Below, in pieces: positions 1-5,769 of a stretch of DNA of 7,500 bases. Source of the stretch: Flavobacteriales bacterium UBA7382 (GTDB taxonomy: Bacteria; Bacteroidota; Bacteroidia; Flavobacteriales_D; Sanyastnellaceae); assembly GCA_002469765.1 (NCBI GenBank), contig DKNS01000151.1:1330-8829 (forward strand). The letters run 5' to 3'. The notes under the pieces were generated by a model that saw nothing but the letters and a program-made list of their open reading frames with translations, ran no database searches and was not told the DNA's origin. Each line of letters begins with the position of its first letter. Positions within the stretch are counted from its first letter, which is position 1. The position numbers were made by a program, and so were the translations under genes.

Positions 1-378
1 CTCGTCGTCTTCCTCTTCCTCGCAATAGGGGAGCTCGATGTCAGCTTCAAGAATGAAGACACCCGCGGTGTCGATGTCGTTGGACAACATCATGAAGGCT
101 TCTTCTTCAATGAAGTTGCCAGCACAGTCCGTCGTAGACGCCGTGACCACTCCTTGCATGGTTCCATCGGGCAGGGCGATGGTCAAGGTGACTTCGTCGT
201 CGCCCACCAAGGTGACGGTCATGGGTGTGTCGCTCAGTGCTGGCTCGGTGGCAATGTCCACAAGGACAACTGCTTCGTCTCCTGCGCCATCTGCGCTGAG
301 CTCGAGAAAGAGGACATTTTGTTGCCCCAAGGCCATCGCCGAGAGCGCAAACAAGCAAAGGGAGAAAAGGGATTTCAT
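1..378 (-). CDS. Secreted protein of unknown function, N-terminal part (runs off the left edge)
   Basis: The reading frame opens with ATG at 378-376 and stays open for 126 codons to the window edge, so the C-terminus is missing. Residues 1-19 form a typical Sec signal peptide: a Lys after the Met, a hydrophobic stretch LFSLCLFALSAMA, and a likely cleavage near ALG-QQ. The exported part seen so far is acidic, rich in Val, Thr, Asp and Ala, and reads like short beta strands (for example PMTVTLVGDDEVTLTIALPDG, residues 52-72 without T51's neighbours). It has two Cys (about residues 85 and 119) and enters a Glu/Asp run just at the edge. I recognise no family. A modular surface or secreted protein, possibly with a type IX sorting domain at the unseen C-terminus, is inference only. 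A TATTTTCG element lies 24 nt before the start. The minus-strand neighbour upstream is a 64-residue protein, 65 nt away. Confidence 0.75.
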   Translation of the reverse strand, partial: MKSLFSLCLFALSAMALGQQNVLFLELSADGAGDEAVVLVDIATEPALSDTPMTVTLVGDDEVTLTIALPDGTMQGVVTASTTDCAGNFIEEEAFMMLSNDIDTAGVFILEADIELPYCEEEEDDE

Positions 379-402
379 GTTGCGGGATTTTCAGGAACAA
401 CC

Positions 403-410
403 CGAAAATA
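403..410 (-). promoter_or_regulatory. Candidate Bacteroidota -7 promoter element for the secreted-protein gene
   Basis: On the minus strand this reads TATTTTCG, one mismatch from the Bacteroidota -7 consensus TAnnTTTG, and it ends 24 nt before the ATG at 378. No clear -33 TTTG/TTG is visible at the usual distance. It resembles the elements at 752, 3278, 3296 and 4870, which raises confidence slightly. Confidence 0.4.
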
Positions 411-437
411 CGCGAAGTGGTTGCATCCCGCGTGCGA

Positions 438-457
438 CCCAGGTCACATGACCTGGG
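438..457. repeat. Perfect 9-bp inverted repeat over the stop of the small-protein gene
   Basis: The arms CCCAGGTCA and TGACCTGGG are exact reverse complements separated by CA; as a hairpin this gives 8 bp with a 4-nt loop. It overlaps the TGA (446-444) of the 64-residue protein and lies about 60 nt before the start of the secreted-protein gene. There is no T-run on either strand, so it is not a standard intrinsic terminator. It could be a mRNA 3'-end stabiliser or terminator, or a dyad site for a dimeric regulator; the sequence does not decide. Confidence 0.5.
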
Positions 458-638
458 CGGCGGCGAAGGAGGACGCGATGAGTTGGGCGTACTTGTGGTG
501 GTACTGAACCATGGCCCATTGTCGAAGGGTTTCGGCGTCTTCCCTGGAGAGCCACTTGAAGCTCTTCTTCAACTCTTTGGCGAAGAGTCGTCGGTCGAAG
601 CTGACGCGGGTCAGCACAGTTTTGCAAAAGTCCAACAT
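444..638 (-). CDS. Small conserved-type hypothetical protein, 64 residues
   Basis: The protein opens MLDFCKTVLTRVSFDRRLF and continues with a Lys-rich, amphipathic helical part (KELKKSFKWLSRED, residues 21-34) and a second helix with Trp41 and Tyr/His residues (46-50). There is no signal peptide or membrane segment, so it should be a small, mostly alpha-helical cytosolic protein. The style (MLDFCK..LxKVSFDxxLFxKELKK..KWL) resembles a short hypothetical protein I recall from Bacteroidota genomes, but that is from memory and not verified. The ATG at 638 is the only good start: the in-frame codons before it back to the stop at 695-693 contain no ATG or GTG. It is divergent from trhO, with 128 nt between the starts. 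Function unknown. Confidence 0.65.
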   Translation of the reverse strand: MLDFCKTVLTRVSFDRRLFAKELKKSFKWLSREDAETLRQWAMVQYHHKYAQLIASSFAAAQVM

Positions 639-661
639 GTCATTGATGTGGTGGTGATGGG

Positions 662-669
662 CAAATGTG
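662..669 (-). promoter_or_regulatory. Weak candidate -7 element for the 64-residue protein
   Basis: The minus strand reads CACATTTG, one mismatch from TAnnTTTG, ending 23 nt before the ATG at 638, a distance like that of the other candidate promoters in the window. The first T of the consensus, usually important, is missing, and no -33 element is seen at 17-23 bp. Confidence 0.2.
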
Positions 670-751
670 GGCTGAGCGGGCTGAAGGACGGGTCACGTTC
701 ATGTCAAGAAATCCAAAATGCGGCGTCAAGTCAGTGGGTTGGGGCGTGACG

Positions 752-759
752 TACCTTTG
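752..759 (+). promoter_or_regulatory. Candidate -7 promoter element for trhO
   Basis: TACCTTTG is a perfect match to the Bacteroidota -7 consensus TAnnTTTG. It ends only 7 nt before the preferred trhO ATG at 767, so transcription would begin at or just before the start codon. A TTG sits at 739-741, too close to be a proper -33 element. Confidence 0.5.
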
Positions 760-766
760 CCACGGA

Positions 767-1813
767 ATGGAACGCAGGCACAACAAAGAAGACCACAGGG
801 TGCTGAGAGCCCGAATGGCGGAAGACAACGCGTCTCGCACCACCCTTAGCTTTTACAAGTACGTACACTTGGAAAACCCAACCCTGACAAGGAACGAATT
901 GTACGCGGCGTGGGAACAGTTGGGGGTGTTGGGCAGAACCTATGTGGCAAGCGAAGGGATCAACGCTCAGATTTCCGTGCCGACGGACCGTTTCGATGCG
1001 TTGAAGGCCCACCTGGACAGCCTGGGTTGGCTGCCCAACCTGAGGTTGAATGTGGCGGTGGAGCAGGGCAAGAGTTTTTTCAAGCTGATCGTTCGGGTGA
1101 AGGAGAAAATTGTGGCCGACGGATTGAGCGACGACATGTTCGACGTGACCGATTGCGGAGAGCACCTCAAGGCGGATCAATTCAACGCCTTGACCGACCG
1201 AGAGGACACGGTCCTTATCGACATGCGCAATGCCTACGAGAGCGAGGTGGGACATTTCGAAGGCGCCATTTGTCCTGACGTGAACACCTTCAGGGAGGAA
1301 ATCGCCTTGGTGGAGGACATGTTGCAGGAGAAGAAAGACGCCAACATCGTGATGTACTGCACGGGCGGCATTCGGTGTGAGAAGGCCAGCGCTTACCTCA
1401 AGCACAAGGGATTTCCCAACGTTCACCAGCTGGAGGGAGGCATCATCGAATACACCCGGCAAGCCAAAGAATCCGGAATTCGCAACAAGTTCGTGGGCAA
1501 GAACTTCGTCTTTGACGAACGCTTGGCCGAGCGCATTACCAATGACGTAATCGCGCAATGTCACACCTGCGGGACGTCTTGCGACGAGCACGTCAACTGC
1601 GCCAATCCCATGTGCAACGTCTTGATGATTCAGTGCCAATCGTGTGGGGACGCCCTCAAGCAAACGTGCAGTGAGGCGTGCAAGGCGTTCATTGGATTGC
1701 CCGAGGAAGAACAAAAAGCCAAGCGCAAAGGCGCCAAAGCCCGCGGAGGGTTCATGACCACGGGCAAAAGCCTGCGCCCCTCCGCCGCGCCTACGTCAAG
1801 AACTCGGCAGTGA
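767..1813 (+). CDS. trhO: tRNA uridine(34) hydroxylase, rhodanese-like TrhO/YceA family
   Basis: TrhO catalyses oxygen-dependent hydroxylation of U34 in tRNA to 5-hydroxyuridine, the first step to the wobble modifications cmo5U/mo5U. The 348-residue product matches the family length (about 350). Residues 20-115 form the N-terminal UPF0176 domain (TLSFYKYVHLENP, then YVASEGINAQISVP). The rhodanese domain follows, with IDMRNAYESEVGHFEGA from about residue 151 and the active-site loop VMYCTGGIRCEKA, where Cys198 is the predicted catalytic Cys and Cys204 the second conserved one. Residues 265-305 hold nine Cys in a zinc-ribbon-like part (CHTCGTSC...CQSC...CSEAC). I chose the ATG at 767 because the segment before RTTLSFYKY then has the same length as in the E. 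coli protein, as far as I recall it; the frame is open further upstream (to 665), and ATG 815 is a less likely alternative. The C-terminal tail is basic and overlaps the convergent hydrolase gene by 23 nt. Confidence 0.95.
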   Translation: MERRHNKEDHRVLRARMAEDNASRTTLSFYKYVHLENPTLTRNELYAAWEQLGVLGRTYVASEGINAQISVPTDRFDALKAHLDSLGWLPNLRLNVAVEQGKSFFKLIVRVKEKIVADGLSDDMFDVTDCGEHLKADQFNALTDREDTVLIDMRNAYESEVGHFEGAICPDVNTFREEIALVEDMLQEKKDANIVMYCTGGIRCEKASAYLKHKGFPNVHQLEGGIIEYTRQAKESGIRNKFVGKNFVFDERLAERITNDVIAQCHTCGTSCDEHVNCANPMCNVLMIQCQSCGDALKQTCSEACKAFIGLPEEEQKAKRKGAKARGGFMTTGKSLRPSAAPTSRTRQ

Positions 1814-2573
1814 CCTCGTAAAACTCGTCTGGCGATTGGGCGTGCAGCCAGTGGCCCACGCCTTCGATGATGTGGTCGTCCATGTGCACGAAGTGGTCTG
1901 CCATATGGTCCAGGTCGTCGTCCGACACGTAAGGGCTTTCGCCGCCTCGGATGAACAAGGTGGGCAGCGTGTTTATGCTCAAGTTCACCTCGTCGACAAC
2001 ATTTTCCAGTGCATCTCGCAGCACGGGCACATTGAAGCGCCACGCAAACCCACCTTCTTTGTGGCGATGCAATCCCTTCATCAAAAAGGGCACAAGCACA
2101 GGGTCCTGGCCCAAGGCATGGATCAATTGCGCTTGAACCTCATCGCGCGAGGTGGCCGTGCCGGGGTGGGTGCCCATCAGCGCGTCAAAGATGGGTCCGT
2201 GGTGTGGTGTGTACGCCCGGGAAGCGATGTCTGCCACGACCATACGCTCCATACGATCGGGATGATGTTGGGACAGCATCAGCACGGTTTTTCCGCCCAT
2301 GCTGTGTCCCACAAACGAGGCTTTGTCAATTCCTTGGGCATCCATGAACCGGACAACGTCCTCGGCCATCTCTGGGTAGGAGTGGCTCGGCGCATGCGGA
2401 CTGCGGCCATGGTTTCGTGCATCGAGCATCCACACTTGATGGTGGGTGGCGTAGCGTTTGCCGAGGGTTTGCCAATTGTCGCTGCTCCCCAGCAACCCGT
2501 GGAGAATGATGAGGTGCGGAGCGCCCCCTTGATGGCAGGACAAATGCCTGGCGTGAAGCGTCAGCCTAGACAT
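1791..2573 (-). CDS. Alpha/beta-fold hydrolase, YbfF-like esterase
   Basis: A 260-residue cytosolic hydrolase of the alpha/beta fold without a signal peptide. Visible motifs are the oxyanion segment ILHGLLGSSDNW (23-34), DARNHGRSP (51-59), the nucleophile elbow GHSMGGK with Ser91, and GVGHWLHAQSP with the catalytic His241. The acid is either Asp115 (VVADIA), as I recall for E. coli YbfF, or one of the Asp at 218-220 after FIRGGESPYV. The family hydrolyses acyl esters or thioesters; the true substrate is unknown. The ATG lies inside the last codons of pdxJ (13-nt overlap), so it is probably translated from the pdxJ message by coupling. Its 3' end overlaps trhO tail to tail. Confidence 0.9.
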   Translation of the reverse strand: MSRLTLHARHLSCHQGGAPHLIILHGLLGSSDNWQTLGKRYATHHQVWMLDARNHGRSPHAPSHSYPEMAEDVVRFMDAQGIDKASFVGHSMGGKTVLMLSQHHPDRMERMVVADIASRAYTPHHGPIFDALMGTHPGTATSRDEVQAQLIHALGQDPVLVPFLMKGLHRHKEGGFAWRFNVPVLRDALENVVDEVNLSINTLPTLFIRGGESPYVSDDDLDHMADHFVHMDDHIIEGVGHWLHAQSPDEFYEVTAEFLT

Positions 2574-3274
2574 GCGCGGTATTGCGCCACGGCATTGGAC
2601 AGGCCTAGGTACAAGGCGTCGGCGATCAAGGCGTGGCCAATGCTGACCTCATCCAGGTGGGGCACTTCGTGACCGAAGTCCGCGAGGTTGTCCAGATTCA
2701 AGTCATGACCAGCGTTGACACCCAGCCCCGCTTGGTGGGCCCAACGTGCCGCCTCGGCAAAGGGAGCTGCAGCTTTGGCGCCTACGTCGCGGTGTTGCAC
2801 AGCGTAAGACTCGGTGTACAACTCAATGCGGTCGGCGCCCACGGCGGCAGCGGCTTCGATTTGGGCCTGGTTCGTCTCGATGAACAGGCTGGTTCGAATG
2901 CCTCGGCCCTTGAACGTGGCCAGGACGTCTCGCAGCTTACTTGCATGATCCGTCACCTGCCAACCGGCGTTGCTGGTCAACACGTCTGGTGCGTCGGGAA
3001 CCAGAGTGACTTGGGCGGGTTGGACCTCACACACGAGGGCCACGAAATCGTCGGACGGGTACCCTTCGATGTTGAATTCGGTGTGCACCGCAGGTTTCAG
3101 GGCACGAACGTCGGCGTAGGTGATGTGCCTGCCGTCGGGACGGGGATGCACTGTGATGCCTTGGGCCCCAAACTGCTGGATGCGCACGGCGGCGGCCACC
3201 ACATTTGGTTGGGTTCCACCCCGTGCGTTGCGCAGGGTGGCAATCTTGTTTACGTTGACGCTGAGCCTTGTCAT
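2561..3274 (-). CDS. pdxJ: Pyridoxine 5'-phosphate synthase PdxJ
   Basis: PdxJ condenses 3-amino-2-oxopropyl phosphate with 1-deoxy-D-xylulose 5-phosphate to form pyridoxine 5'-phosphate, in the DXP-dependent vitamin B6 pathway. The 237-residue protein is a full-length TIM barrel (E. coli about 243). It begins MTRLSVNVNKIATLRNARGG, where enterobacteria have VNIDHIATLRNAR. Predicted catalytic residues are His43 (GITVHPRPDGRHIT), Glu70 (FNIEGYPSDD) and His190 (GLGVNAGHDLN); SIGHALIADA (211-220) is the C-terminal phosphate-binding part. The minus-strand frame stays open far upstream of 3274, but that extension is antisense to the CBS gene and has no homology to PdxJ. A TACTTTCG element lies 21 nt upstream. 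A hydrolase gene overlaps its end by 13 nt. Confidence 0.97.
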   Translation of the reverse strand: MTRLSVNVNKIATLRNARGGTQPNVVAAAVRIQQFGAQGITVHPRPDGRHITYADVRALKPAVHTEFNIEGYPSDDFVALVCEVQPAQVTLVPDAPDVLTSNAGWQVTDHASKLRDVLATFKGRGIRTSLFIETNQAQIEAAAAVGADRIELYTESYAVQHRDVGAKAAAPFAEAARWAHQAGLGVNAGHDLNLDNLADFGHEVPHLDEVSIGHALIADALYLGLSNAVAQYRACLG

Positions 3275-3285
3275 CCTTACCTTTG
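3255..3285 (+). promoter_or_regulatory. Candidate Bacteroidota promoter for the CBS-nadK cluster
   Basis: TTG at 3255-3257 and TACCTTTG at 3278-3285 are separated by 20 bp, which fits the -33 (TTTG/TTG) and -7 (TAnnTTTG) arrangement of Bacteroidota. The -7 box ends 22 nt before the ATG at 3308. The -33 part lies inside the 5' end of pdxJ. This is the best-formed promoter in the window. Confidence 0.55.
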
Positions 3286-3295
3286 GTATGCTCCG

Positions 3296-3303
3296 CGAAA
3301 GTA
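3296..3303 (-). promoter_or_regulatory. Candidate -7 promoter element for pdxJ
   Basis: The minus strand reads TACTTTCG, the same octamer as at 4870-4877 on the plus strand and one base from TAnnTTTG. It ends 21 nt before the pdxJ ATG. No TTG is seen 17-23 bp upstream. It lies just downstream of the expected start site of the opposing CBS promoter. Confidence 0.4.
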
Positions 3304-3307
3304 CGCC

Positions 3308-3958
3308 ATGCGCGCCCAGAGAATCCTCACGATGGACCTGCCGGTCCTTGCACTGACCGACCCGGTGTCCCGGGCTTTGACGGTCATGGACGAATGCAAA
3401 GTCATGCATTTGCCCGTGGTGGAAGAGGATGTGTTCAAAGGAACCGTGTCGGAGGCAGAGCTCTTGGAAATGGACGACATGGCGTTGATCGCCGAGGCCC
3501 GTCTGGACCAGGATTCCATCGGCATGGACTTGCACTTGTACGACGTGGTGGCCCGCATGGGCTGGTCTGATGTGGACGTGTTGCCCGTGGTGCATCGCGG
3601 GTTGTACCGCGGTGCGGTGGACCGGTCGTCTGTCATGCGGTTTTTGGCCAAACGCGCCGGCTGGGGTTTCCCCGGGAGCACCATTGTCTTGGAGGTCTTG
3701 CCCAAGGATTTGAGCCCGGCAGAATTGGTGCGCTTGGTGGAGGCAGACGGCGCTCAGGTGACAAGTTTCAACGTCGCCGCGGTGGAAGACAGCGAACGAA
3801 TGGAGGTCACCTTCAAGGTGAACACGGAGGAGATCGAGTCGCTGCTGGCCATGCTTCAGCGGCACGAGTACACGGTCCAAAGCTTCCACAACGCCCCCGA
3901 GGTGGAAGATGAAATGCGGGCGCGTTTCGACGCGTTCATGCGCTACCTCGAACCCTGA
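3308..3958 (+). CDS. CBS-domain pair protein with a C-terminal ACT-like domain (AcuB-like)
   Basis: A 216-residue cytosolic protein. Two CBS motifs are visible: about residues 8-55 (LALTDPVSRALTVMDECKV, then HLPVVEEDVFKGTVSEAELL) and about 74-115 (DLHLYDVVARM, then VDVLPVVHRGLYRGAVDRSSVMRFL). A third part, 124-195 (STIVLEVLPKDLSPAELVRLVEADGA, broken by turns) has the beta-alpha-beta-beta-alpha-beta rhythm of an ACT domain, giving the AcuB-type order CBS-CBS-ACT. CBS pairs commonly bind adenosyl ligands (AMP, ATP, NAD, SAM) and ACT domains small metabolites, so a sensory role is expected, but no ligand is known here. The stop is 11 nt before the nadK ATG, so the two genes are almost surely cotranscribed; this pairing is one I recall from Bacteroidota. 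The start at 3308 puts CBS1 at the very N-terminus; the open frame further upstream is antisense to pdxJ. Confidence 0.9.
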   Translation: MRAQRILTMDLPVLALTDPVSRALTVMDECKVMHLPVVEEDVFKGTVSEAELLEMDDMALIAEARLDQDSIGMDLHLYDVVARMGWSDVDVLPVVHRGLYRGAVDRSSVMRFLAKRAGWGFPGSTIVLEVLPKDLSPAELVRLVEADGAQVTSFNVAAVEDSERMEVTFKVNTEEIESLLAMLQRHEYTVQSFHNAPEVEDEMRARFDAFMRYLEP

Positions 3959-3969
3959 ACCCACAAGCC

Positions 3970-4851
3970 ATGCGGATTGCCATATTTGGAAAAGCGGTGT
4001 CGCCCAGCGACGCTGAAGCGCTGAGGGAAGCGTTTCAACGTGTTCTTCACCTGGATGCGTCGCCGTGGATCAGCCAGGCATACTTGTCTGAGTTGAACGA
4101 CCACATGACCGTGCCCGAGGTGTTTCGGGCGTTCGACGGGGAGGTGCCCGAGGGCACCAAGTTGATGCTCGCCTTTGGGGGAGACGGCACGGTGCTCGAA
4201 GCGGCCACGCTCGTGCGGCAAGGGACGGTGCCCATCTTGGGCGTCAACACAGGCAGACTTGGGTTCCTGAGCAACGTGTCGATGGAAGAGTTTGACCTGG
4301 CCATGGACGCCTTGGTCGCCGGGACGACCTGGACCGAGGAACGCGCCCTGTTGGAGGTCCACGTCGATGGCCATCCCCTTCCATTGGGGGAGTTTCCCTT
4401 CGCCCTGAACGAGGTGGCGATCCACAAACGAGACACCGCAAGCATGGTGGTCGTCGACGTCCACCAGGGCGACAACTTTGTGAATACCTATTGGGCAGAC
4501 GGACTGCTTGTCAGCACGCCCACGGGGTCGACAGCCTACTCGCTGAGCGCAGGAGGCCCAATTGTGCACCCCAGTGCTGACGTGGCCATCGTCACTCCTG
4601 TGGCTCCACACAACTTGAACGACCGACCGCTCGTCGTGCCTTTGGACCAGGAAATCACCTTGATGGCCGATGGTCGAGACGCCCAATTTTTGCTCAGCTT
4701 GGACAGCCGTTCCTTCCCCTTGGACCCCAAGCAAGAAGTGCGCATCCGCCGCGCTGGCTTCAGCATCACGTTGATCAACCTGGAACATCAAAACTTTTTT
4801 TCCACGGTTCGACAAAAAATGCATTGGGGACTCGACCCACGGGAGCGCTGA
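3970..4851 (+). CDS. nadK: NAD kinase
   Basis: NadK phosphorylates NAD at the 2'-hydroxyl of its adenosine ribose to NADP, using ATP or polyphosphate; it is the only known route to NADP and normally essential. The 293-residue product has the family length. Visible motifs are the start RIAIFGK, the diphosphate-binding loop GGDGT at 70-74 with catalytic Asp72, ILGVNTGRLGFLS (89-101), the NE pair at 147-148 (ALNEVAIHKR) and the glycine-rich segment STPTGSTAYSLSAGGPIVHP (182-201). The C-terminal half continues with VVPLDQEITL and SLDSR, typical of the family's beta-sandwich. Start: ATG 11 nt after the CBS stop, with no Shine-Dalgarno. A T7 run (4795-4801) and an A6 run near the 3' end are the only homopolymers of note. 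Confidence 0.98.
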   Translation: MRIAIFGKAVSPSDAEALREAFQRVLHLDASPWISQAYLSELNDHMTVPEVFRAFDGEVPEGTKLMLAFGGDGTVLEAATLVRQGTVPILGVNTGRLGFLSNVSMEEFDLAMDALVAGTTWTEERALLEVHVDGHPLPLGEFPFALNEVAIHKRDTASMVVVDVHQGDNFVNTYWADGLLVSTPTGSTAYSLSAGGPIVHPSADVAIVTPVAPHNLNDRPLVVPLDQEITLMADGRDAQFLLSLDSRSFPLDPKQEVRIRRAGFSITLINLEHQNFFSTVRQKMHWGLDPRER

Positions 4852-4869
4852 ATTCAGGGCAATCCCCCG

Positions 4870-4877
4870 TACTTTCG
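4870..4877 (+). promoter_or_regulatory. Candidate internal -7 promoter before the barrel-uppS-bamA genes
   Basis: TACTTTCG lies in the 42-nt gap after nadK and ends 16 nt before the ATG at 4894. It is identical to the octamer before pdxJ. No -33 TTG is found at 17-23 bp; the nearest upstream TTG is over 40 bp away. If active it would let the envelope genes be expressed apart from nadK. Confidence 0.35.
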
Positions 4878-4893
4878 AGCGTTGTACCTCACG

Positions 4894-5769
4894 ATGCACA
4901 ACCGCCCTTTCACACCGCATTTCGCCCTGCGCGCCTGCATGGCCCTGGCCCTCATGGTCCTCGGCTTCGATGTGGCCGCTCAATTCAGCCGTCGGGGCGC
5001 GAGCAAGGAAATTGCGTTTCAATTGGGATCCGCTTGGTACACCGGCGATTTGAACCCAACGAACATGTTCCGGGGCATGTCCCACTTGTCCCAGGGGGCG
5101 TTCTACAGGCACAACCTCAACAGCCGATTTTCCTTGCGCGGGCAATACCTGCGGGGCATGATTGAGATGTGGGATGCGGACCACCCCAATGCGTGGCAGC
5201 AAGAGCGGAATTTGCATTTCCGCAACGACCTGCGCGAGTATGCTTTGTTGGGTGAGTTGAACTATCGAGACCACGTGGTGGGCCGTCCCATCCAACGGCT
5301 GGTGCCCTTTCTTTTTGCAGGCATCGCCGTGTACACCCACGACCCCGAAGCGCAAGACCGCCTGGGCAATTGGCAACCCTTGCAGCCGCTTGGCACCGAG
5401 GGCCAAGGGTGGTTTGAGGAGGTTGAGAACTATTTGAATTGGGGCGTTGCGGTGCCTTACGGCATCGGCATCAAGGGCACCTTGGGTGAGGCCATGTCGC
5501 TCCAATTGGAGTGGGGGGCGCGGAAAGTGTGGACGGATTACCTCGACGACGTCAGCACGGTGTTCATGAACCCATCTCTGTTGCGCGAGGCGCGCGGCCA
5601 AACGGCAGTTGAATTCGCCGACCGCGCTGAGGAAAGAGAATTGGCGGTTGGACAATCCATTGCCGGCCTCCAACGTGGCGACCCCGGACGGCCCGATCGT
5701 TACGGGTATTTTTTGGTCTCTTTGGGTTTTCGCGTGAGCAAAAAAGCCACAACTTGCTGGGAGCAATGA
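4894..5769 (+). CDS. DUF6089-type outer-membrane beta-barrel protein
   Basis: A 291-residue exported protein. Residues 1-30 form a signal peptide with a hydrophobic core (ACMALALMVLGFDVAAQ) and likely cleavage near VAA-Q. The mature part alternates aromatic and polar residues as in a small beta-barrel: IAFQLGSAWYTGDLNP near the start, NSRFSLRGQYLRG, YALLGELNYRD, FLFAGIAVYTHDP, then LEWGARKVWTDYLDDVSTVFMNP and a final strand YGYFLVSLGFRVSK. The YTGDLNP and TDYLDDVS signatures, the RGDPGRPDRYGYF segment and the short Lys/Cys tail fit the DUF6089 family as I remember it; no function is established. The ATG at 4894 is preferred over an in-frame TTG at 4882. Its stop overlaps the uppS start (ATGA), showing translational coupling. 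A role in envelope building next to UppS and BamA is inference. Confidence 0.85.
   Translation: MHNRPFTPHFALRACMALALMVLGFDVAAQFSRRGASKEIAFQLGSAWYTGDLNPTNMFRGMSHLSQGAFYRHNLNSRFSLRGQYLRGMIEMWDADHPNAWQQERNLHFRNDLREYALLGELNYRDHVVGRPIQRLVPFLFAGIAVYTHDPEAQDRLGNWQPLQPLGTEGQGWFEEVENYLNWGVAVPYGIGIKGTLGEAMSLQLEWGARKVWTDYLDDVSTVFMNPSLLREARGQTAVEFADRAEERELAVGQSIAGLQRGDPGRPDRYGYFLVSLGFRVSKKATTCWEQ

Noticed and set aside
387..409. Short ATTTTC/GAAAAT hairpin in the leader of the secreted-protein gene
   Set aside because: Only 6 bp, AT-rich and with an 11-nt loop; easily expected by chance and no stronger than background.
731..1714. A 327-codon minus-strand frame opposite trhO
   Set aside because: TrhO motifs on the plus strand are unambiguous; the antisense product looks like a coding shadow.
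1836..2672. A 278-codon plus-strand frame opposite the hydrolase
   Set aside because: Shadow of the hydrolase gene in the complementary frame, with no domain-like features.
3275..3964. Minus-strand extension of the pdxJ frame across the CBS gene
   Set aside because: PdxJ begins at the conserved MTRLSVNVNKIATLRNAR; the extra 230 residues are low-complexity His/Gln-rich sequence antisense to a real gene.
4795..4817. T7 and A6 runs near the 3' end of nadK as a terminator or frameshift site
   Set aside because: They encode Asn-Phe-Phe-Ser and Gln-Lys-Met in a frame that continues normally to the stop; no stem precedes the T-run.
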